Below are positions 57,775-64,000 of a DNA stretch of 64,000 bases, one piece after another; position 1 is the first letter of the stretch; every line of letters starts with the position of its first letter. The notes beneath the pieces are model-generated. The model worked only from the letters and a program-made list of their open reading frames with translations. It was not told the origin of the DNA and searched no databases. A program made the position numbers and the translations under genes. Source of the stretch: Dichetophora obliterata (Eukaryota > Arthropoda > Insecta > Diptera > Sciomyzidae); assembly GCA_963920525.1 (NCBI GenBank), contig OY986440.1:13743225-13807224 (forward strand), given 5' to 3'.

Positions 57775-59123
57775 AAAACATTCAAACAGGGCCGCATGCG
57801 GTTTTGTATTTACGAAAGGCGTAAATTATTTTTGTTTTTTAGATGTACAGCTGTAGTCAAAATAATAGTAGTACTCTTATATTCACACATGTTTATATAA
57901 GCAATACTTGCCTACAAATTTCGGATCCGGTAAAGCCATTATCATTCCTATATGTAGTTTCATCGCTGGTTCGAAACCTGTCCTCAGTTTCCTCCTATAT
58001 TGTAAAATCTTCCAGATAAAGGGTGTTTTACGTTTTTGGATAGCAGCTCTGCTAAAATAAAAGATACAAAATTTGTTGATATTTCGTTGGGTAATCTGAA
58101 AATTTTAGCTCTACTACAGCACATAACACGAAAATGGTTGATAGATTGATGGAAAAGTTGATATTTCTTCTAAAATAGAAAATATTCTTCTTTATTTTAT
58201 GGTTAGTAGTTTAGATTCTATATAAATAATACTAAACACGTGCCAAAAATGTAATACACCCTGTATCTTGAAAATGTTACAATATGGGAGAAAACTGAGT
58301 ACAGATTTGGAACCGGTATTGAAAGTACATCTAGGAATGATAATGATTGGCTTACCGGATCCAGAATTTGTAGACTAGTATTATTTATCCAAACATGTCT
58401 GAATATAAGGGCACTTCTTTTATTTTGACCGCAACTGTATGATTACTATGTAATTTTTACATAGCACCAGTAATATGCTACGTTATATATGCTGCGTTAC
58501 CGAATTTTAAAGAGGGAAAAACACGAGTAAAATGAAATAAAAGACATGAACTCAGAATACAATTTAAACGACGAAAGCTATTTTTAATGATTTATTAATA
58601 ATTCATTCCAAAAAACTATTTTTTTATAAATCTATTTAACGGATAAAATAGTCAATTGGCTTTTAATATTGTATGCATTTGTTAAACGGCCAAAGCCCAT
58701 TTAACAAATATTTTTTATTGATATTAAAATAACGCAATAGCTTAACAACTAAAATACATATAAAATTAAACTCCTTTAAAATAAATAGCTTTGTGTAAAT
58801 TTTTCCAAACTGTCAGCTTTTCCTTAGTTTGTTTTTATATATAAAAATACCTAGTTATAGCATTTAACTTTAGGGCGCTCGAGTTTATCCCAATATAAAA
58901 AAAATATTAAAACCATTGCCACCCTAAATAATGAATGTACTCATGAAGCAGAACTTGTGTTTTGACAGAAGCTCTTGCTCACAAATGGTAAGCAACAATT
59001 TTGTTTTGCTCGGCAAGCTCAAAAAATTACGTTCTATCTCGCTTCCTCAGTTAACGAAAATTCCATCTATACAAGTATAGTGTATGTGAGTAGAACACTA
59101 TTTCCTTCTCTTATATTTCTATG
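57775..59123 (-). mobile_element. P-c-related MITE, damaged, carrying a Tc1-like MITE
   Basis: CATTCAAACAGGGCCGCATG (57780) and the end TTCCTTCTCTTATATTTCTATG (about 59123) match the P-c copies at 20518 and 31715. The left TIR is missing. The interior keeps GTGTTTTGACAGAAGCTCTT and GCGCTC segments. The Tc1-like element at 57848-58438 is inserted in it. Confidence 0.65.
57848..58438. mobile_element. Tc1/mariner-like MITE with ~180-bp inverted arms, TSD TA
   Basis: Ends are CAGCTGTAGTCAAAATAATA and the inverse of CAGTTGCGGTCAAAATAAAA, a classic Tc1-type terminus, with TA on both sides (57846-57847, 58439-58440). Long inner arms also pair (GGATCCGGTAAAGCC...CTCAGTTTCCTCC with its inverse at 58260-58370). 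No transposase. Confidence 0.82.
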
Positions 59124-59138
59124 CCTAAGTGACCATCC

Positions 59139-59448
59139 CATGGTATAATTATTTGACAAGGTAGTAGCGTAGTAGGTAGAGCGGCAATGGCTTGTTGTCA
59201 AAATAAGCTGTTCATGCAATTTATCAAAAAAATGTGAAAAAAAGCAACGACTTAAACATAGTTAGTCGATCGCAGCAAACTAAAAACATTCCAATAAACT
59301 TCGCAAACAAATGTAATGATTCAAAGAAAAGTAAAAAAAAAAAACATATCTAGTCAACAGCAACAAACTAAAACTCCTTTTGCTGTTTTTGACAACTACC
59401 AGTCGCCAAAAAACTGTCACGGCTACCTTGTCAAATAATTATACCATG
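59139..59448. mobile_element. P-like MITE family P-d, full copy, TSD G(A/T)CCATCC
   Basis: CATGGTATAATTATTTGACA and AAGGTAG at the left pair with TATACCATG at the right. TSD GACCATCC (59131-59138) against GTCCATCC (59449-59456), 7 of 8. 310 bp; GACAACTACCAGTCGCCAAA and the inverse are subterminal. Confidence 0.8.
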
Positions 59449-59590
59449 GTCCATCCTACTTGTAGGATAGTCCGAAACCCCCTATTGTTATATAGCTGCC
59501 ACCTTATTTTAAAACCTTAACGGTCTTAATCAGCGCTTAGAGCCCATAGCTCACTGAGCGCTCTCTGAGCGGAACTTTTCACATGTACAC

Positions 59591-60147
59591 CATGGTGTAA
59601 GAAAATTATGTGTTAGTGAGTTTTTGACAACACCATGAATTTCTTTGCCTCTGTCAAAAAATTGTAAGCGAAAAGAGCGGAACTGTTGATAGTTGTCAAA
59701 TTGTGTTATTTGTTTGAATTGCTAGATGATGAGCAATAGTTTTTACTGTGCGAATTAAGTATAAATAAATATTTAATGCAATTTATTGTGCCGTGTTGTG
59801 TTGACAAAAAGTTATTACAGTTGTCTTCGCCGATTTTCCAAGATTCTCATTCATTTTATCAGAAACGTGCGCTGGAAGTTGCCGCCGACATGAAGCTTTG
59901 GCCAGCATGCAAATTATCTTGAATAATGCACAGCTTCTCATATATTTTTTATTGTTTTCCATATCACATTATTCTCACTTTAATCTCAGTAAAAATCTTA
60001 TAAATTTGTAGAAACACACGAATTTAACAATATTTGTTTTCATCGCAATTCACCACCAGCTTTTCTTAACAAGAGCGGGGAAACATAATTTTATCATTTT
60101 GAGAGAGAAGTGTCAAACTCACTAACACCTCAATTTCTTAGATCATG
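59591..60147. mobile_element. P-like MITE family P-o, TSD ATGTACAC
   Basis: The left end CATGGTGTAAGAAAATTATG continues GTGTTAGTGAGTTT; the inverted right end reads CATGATCTAAGAAATTGAGG. TSD ATGTACAC is exact at 59583-59590 and 60148-60155. 557 bp, noncoding. Confidence 0.82.
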
Positions 60148-60155
60148 ATGTACAC

Positions 60156-60821
60156 AAAACTCACAACAGAAGAGAATATAATTCAGTCGATCGCTGAGGG
60201 TGATGCTGTGAAGACCTATGTCGGAAATTTTATGTACACTCTTAAAAAACCAACTATTTGGTTTGTAGATTCATAATTCTTATGCATATATTTTTAATTT
60301 TTTATATTATTAAGTTTTAATATCATTCATACATATTGCCTATTCATATTCTTTGCATTATTTTTTTCATATTATTTGTATTCATAAATTTTTTGAGACT
60401 TAATTTTTTGAGGTTTTGATTATAATTTTAATTATTCGTATTTATTAGGATTTAATATTGAAACAAAAACAAAACACCTAAAAAACAATGGGTTTTTTTA
60501 GTCGCAATGCGATTTCTGTTGTGCAGAAAACTTTTCTTACGAAGCAGAATGTGTAATTTGTCACTGCAAGCAAACAACTATAATTTATTAAATTAGAAGA
60601 AAATGCTGGAGCAGTAATAACATAGAAGAAATAGTGAACAATACCAATGACTAAAAATAAAAAATAAACACATATTACAGTATATGTGGAGGTATAAACA
60701 TACAAACTTGCAAATCTAGATAGTTTTGACAACAATTTTGCTCAGTGCGCGCTTTTCAAGAGCGTACCAATACCAAGAAGACAATATAGAATGTAACTGT
60801 GTAAGAATGCCCAGCCCTGGT
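60156..60821. other. No recognised gene
   Basis: A short frame from about 60147 (MMYTKLTTEENIIQSIAEG) is open for some 40 codons but partly lies in the MITE end and resembles nothing known. The rest is AT-rich. Confidence 0.35.
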
Positions 60822-61144
60822 AAATGGCACAATTACTGACAAGGTAGTAGCGTAGACTGGCTTTTTTCTCACGAGCGGCGATAGGTAGTTGTCAAAATTA
60901 GCTGTTTATGCAATTAATCAAAGAAATGTGAAAAAATAAGCAACGACTTAAACATAGCTAGTCAACCGCAGCAAACTAAAAACATTTCAATTCACTTCGC
61001 GAATAAATTTAATGAGTTAAAGAAAAGTTAAAAATAAGCACATAGCTAGTCAACAGCAGCAAACTGCAACTTCTTTAGCTGTTTTTGACAACTACCAATT
61101 ACCAAAAAACTGCCACGGCTACCATGTCAAATAATCATACCATG
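60822..61144. mobile_element. P-like MITE family P-d, copy 3
   Basis: It is homologous to 59139-59448 in full (GACAAGGTAGTAGCGTAG left; CACGGCTACC and ATACCATG right). The left terminus is mutated (ATGGCACAATTACTGACA) and no TSD remains, so it is older. Confidence 0.75.
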
Positions 61145-61155
61145 TACTAGAGGAC

Positions 61156-61300
61156 ATAGTAGAACTAGACAAGGTAGTGCTAGGGCTGAATGTGTTCTCT
61201 TTCTTAGTGACCATAACTGTCAAACTCAGCCATTTTGCTATTTTTGCCAATTCTTGCTTTCATATTACATTCTCATTGGTTGCAGATTGTATTGTTAAAT
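61156..61300. mobile_element. P-g-related MITE fragment
   Basis: CATAGTAGAACTAGACAAGG followed by TAGTGC starts it; AACTGTCAAACTCAGCCATT then TTGCTATT matches family P-g interiors. The right end is not found. Confidence 0.6.
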
Positions 61301-63360
61301 TTTCGTAGTCAAAATCTTCCACCCATGACATCCTGGCTACGATTCTTTTGCTGCTAACATTTTTTTTCTTAATTGATAAAACCTTTACTTACAGGTTGAA
61401 ATGTAATATTTACGTTTGAAAAAATTTTAAAGGGGACTCCTATCTAAATATACTGTACATACTTATTTTTTCTAGCATAAAGTGCTACCCAGCCACCATG
61501 AAGTTATACTTCATATTGTTTTTTAACGTTTTTTCAGTGTGCCTGGACTAATATTTTCTTTAAGTGCACATTTTTCTTGTTGTATTATTTTTTAATCGTT
61601 TAGAAGCTTTTGTTTTAAACAAGCAAAAAGGAAACTTACAACGTGTCTGCTAACGCCTTTTCATGCCTCAGTTCATCCAATTGCGAACTTTTTCATTTTT
61701 TGCGTGTGCTTGTTTTGTTTGCAATTTGGGGAAGAAAAAAAAAAACAACAGATAAAAGAGCAATTTCTAAGTTTGTTTTTTCGAAATTTGTCTCAATAAA
61801 TAATTGAGAACGTGAGAAGATTATCGATACACACTTTCGTTTCTATTTCAAAACTCTCACCAACTTAAATCTTAAAATTCCATGCATTATTTTTGAAGAT
61901 ATAACATTTTACGTATTATGCAAATTTATTTTACGATTAGGAAAAAAAGCCCGAGTTTTTCAGGCAAATTTTTACAACTTTGGACCACTATAACTTCCAA
62001 ACGACTTGAGAGTGGCCTGAAATTTTTCTGGATTTTGGCTTAGAAGGTCTTAATACATATAATTAAACAAAATGTAAAAATTGAGTTTTCACTATTTTTC
62101 AATTGTTTCATAATTTGTTACTATTAATTTCCATGTCATAGAATGCTTGATTTTATCGTGTATAAGTGAAATAGTCTAAGCTGTCCTTTAAAGCGGCTAA
62201 GATTTCGTTAGGTGGCATCACTAGAAAGCACATACAATTTGCTGGTTTTCTGTTCAATAGAATGAAGAAAAGCTACGAATAACTAAATTCCGTCGATGAA
62301 GTAAATTGTTAAAACTTTAATGTGCAGTAACTGAAAACAATCGCGTAAAAAGCCTGCAGAATTTGTAATTAAATGATAAACTATGAAATTATGCACACAT
62401 ATATGCAGATATGTGATAATTGTAAGAAAGTGTTTTTTTTTTTATTTAATTTCATCGAAGTATTGGAGTATTTTTGTTTTGTTGGTTGAGAAGATATTTT
62501 GCTGAAAATACAACAACAGGGCATGTTAAAAAAGTGACTAATTATTGTCGGTGAGGAAGATGGATGTGTCGCTGAAATCGCCGCCGAATAAATAGACTAA
62601 TTGCTGGACAAATTGTTGGCTAGTAGTCAAGCAATGGTGATCGGTCAGGATTCACATATTTATTAAACGGACCTTCGGACAGACGATTGCATTAAAAGCA
62701 ACAACAACATAAAATGTTTATACGTGCAATTTTCATTTGGTTTTGTGTGTTGGTCGGCTTCAAGGAAGATACCAGTTGTGTGTGTGTCTGAGCGAGAGAG
62801 CTGTAAGCAGACAATTGTAGTTGGAAACTGACGGGAAGACAGCGACGAAGAAAATGAGACTGGGAGTAATTGTGCAGTACTTGGGCGTGTTTTGAATAGT
62901 TTTGATGTAGACTATAGCGGAAACGTTGCACCAGTATGCAATATTTTGAATGAGTGACAACAAAAACAGCAGCACATTGTATGTGGAAACAGCAGCAATG
63001 CAATAAGGGACCTTCTCTTATCTGTCCAGTTATTACAAAAAAACTCCATAATTCGTATTAAATACTAACAATTAAGAATTAAAATAAATTAACCATATTC
63101 TGAGGATCTCTGCTTACTGCATTGTAGTAAGTTTGATACAAATGAGATTGGCGTTTAACAGGAAAGCGCTGTGGGATAAAATCTGTTTCGTACCATTAAG
63201 GCAATGCTGTTTCATGCATGTTTATAATCTTCAATTTCCTAATTTCATAAGTTAATCTGTCGGAGCTGAAGTGCATCACATTGATGCATGGTTTTTATGC
63301 TACATAAATGTTATTTCATAAACTAGTGTTTATGGCCTCTTAAGGACTACGTTGTTCATC
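61301..63360. other. No assignable gene
   Basis: 61950-62110 contains phrases of the recurrent module (TTGGACCACTATAACTTCCA). The remainder is unassigned; minus-strand frames near 62700-63000 are unsupported. Confidence 0.4.
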
Positions 63361-63534
63361 TCTGAATATTTTTAACCATCAAACTATTCAGATGTATCCA
63401 GTAAAAATACACTGATTAAAAATGTCCAGAGGTAAACAATAAAAATATCTGAATATTTTTAACCATCAAACTATTCAGATGTATCCAGTAAAAATGCACT
63501 GATTAAAAATGTCCAGAGGTCAACAATATAGCCC
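63361..63534. repeat. Two tandem 87-bp units
   Basis: TCTGAATATTTTTAACCATC begins both units (63361 and 63448); the units differ at only about two positions. A recent duplication. Confidence 0.85.
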
Positions 63535-64000
63535 TAAAAGTATTATCTTAAAACTTTTATGGAACATTTTAAGAATAGCGATAATGGCATTTTTTCCCAA
63601 AATGTGTACTTGGTGTATTACAAAAACTGATAATGAAACAAAATCACTCTGCTCTTTAGTGGTTTAGAAGTTATAGAGATCCAAAGTTGAGAAAAAGGGC
63701 CTGAAAAACCTGTTATTATTCTTCAGTTTTCCATCAAAACAAAACGTGGGTATCAAAGGTAATGCGATTACCTATTCAATCACAAAAGTCTGGACTTGGA
63801 ACATATTTTTAATCCCTCTTTTTTTTTTGCTAAATTTGTCAAGCTGTGTGTATAATGTATAACTATATAAATTGATAGTTACGATCAAGGAAATAAGCGC
63901 CACAGTCGGAATTTTTAAAAAATCCCGCTATTTTCTATGTTTTTATGTATACTAGAGTTCGACTTTTTCACTGTAACCTTTCGAACTACGCTGTGATATT
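63535..64000. other. No gene; repeat-module fragment
   Basis: 63640-63790 carries the recurrent module in reverse (GTTTAGAAGTTATAGAGATC; GGGTATCAAAGGTAATGCG). Nothing else is seen up to the window edge. Confidence 0.45.

Noticed and set aside
60147..60290. Short gene MMYTKLTTEENI
   Set aside because: Its start codon overlaps the MITE end and TSD; 40-odd codons with no homology recognised.
62692..63003. Minus-strand open frames near the right end
   Set aside because: No domain, no splice or start context, and overlapping frames of equal length.

Overview
This is an AT-rich stretch of insect chromosome, most likely from a higher fly (Brachycera, probably Schizophora). The evidence is one short-intron gene with two 66-bp introns, an errantivirus-type gypsy element with an env gene, a mini-me-like core, P-superfamily and Harbinger-type miniature elements, and nothing bacterial. 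The species cannot be named from the sequence. Almost everything outside one gene is transposon, usually nested. Boundaries below were set by reading terminal inverted repeats (TIRs) and target-site duplications (TSDs) by eye.

Layout. 1-840 is degenerate AT-rich repeat. 1037-2779 (minus) is the only convincing host gene: three exons, 536 codons, an RRM-like N-terminus, a 35-residue tandem repeat and an acidic tail. 3448-11229 is a nest: a hAT-like MITE (3456-4105), then a 7.1-kb element with TIR CAGTGTCGGGC and an 8-bp TSD (4109-11216) carrying a decayed Tnp2-like transposase gene and a six-exon DUF4806-type gene, and inside its right end a 705-bp P-like MITE (10502-11206). 11687-16375 is another element interrupted by a 5'-truncated non-LTR retrotransposon. 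16700-22900 and 31700-34912 hold copies of a P-superfamily family ('P-b') whose longer copies keep a first exon coding the start of a THAP zinc finger. 26420-37995 is a pair of 2.3-kb inverted arms with further nested elements between them. 38012-39000 is a MITE inside a MITE.

39722-47316 is a decayed errantivirus with gag, pol, env and a 3' LTR. It has several frame breaks and no recognisable 5' LTR. 47329-48540 is a hAT relic. 49713-52264 holds an apparent P-type excision footprint, two tandem Harbinger-like elements with a MADF-like exon, and other MITEs. 53050-56950 and 61300-64000 hold little that can be assigned. 57848-61300 is again a row of MITEs (Tc1-like and P-like).

The main theme is a set of P-superfamily-like families sharing CAT(G/A)- or CAAAG-type termini, an internal AAGG in most, and 8-bp TSDs. 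One has THAP exons and a footprint that keeps about 16-17 nt of each TIR, as P transposase cleavage would leave. No autonomous P transposase is present, so any mobilising enzyme must be encoded elsewhere or is extinct here.
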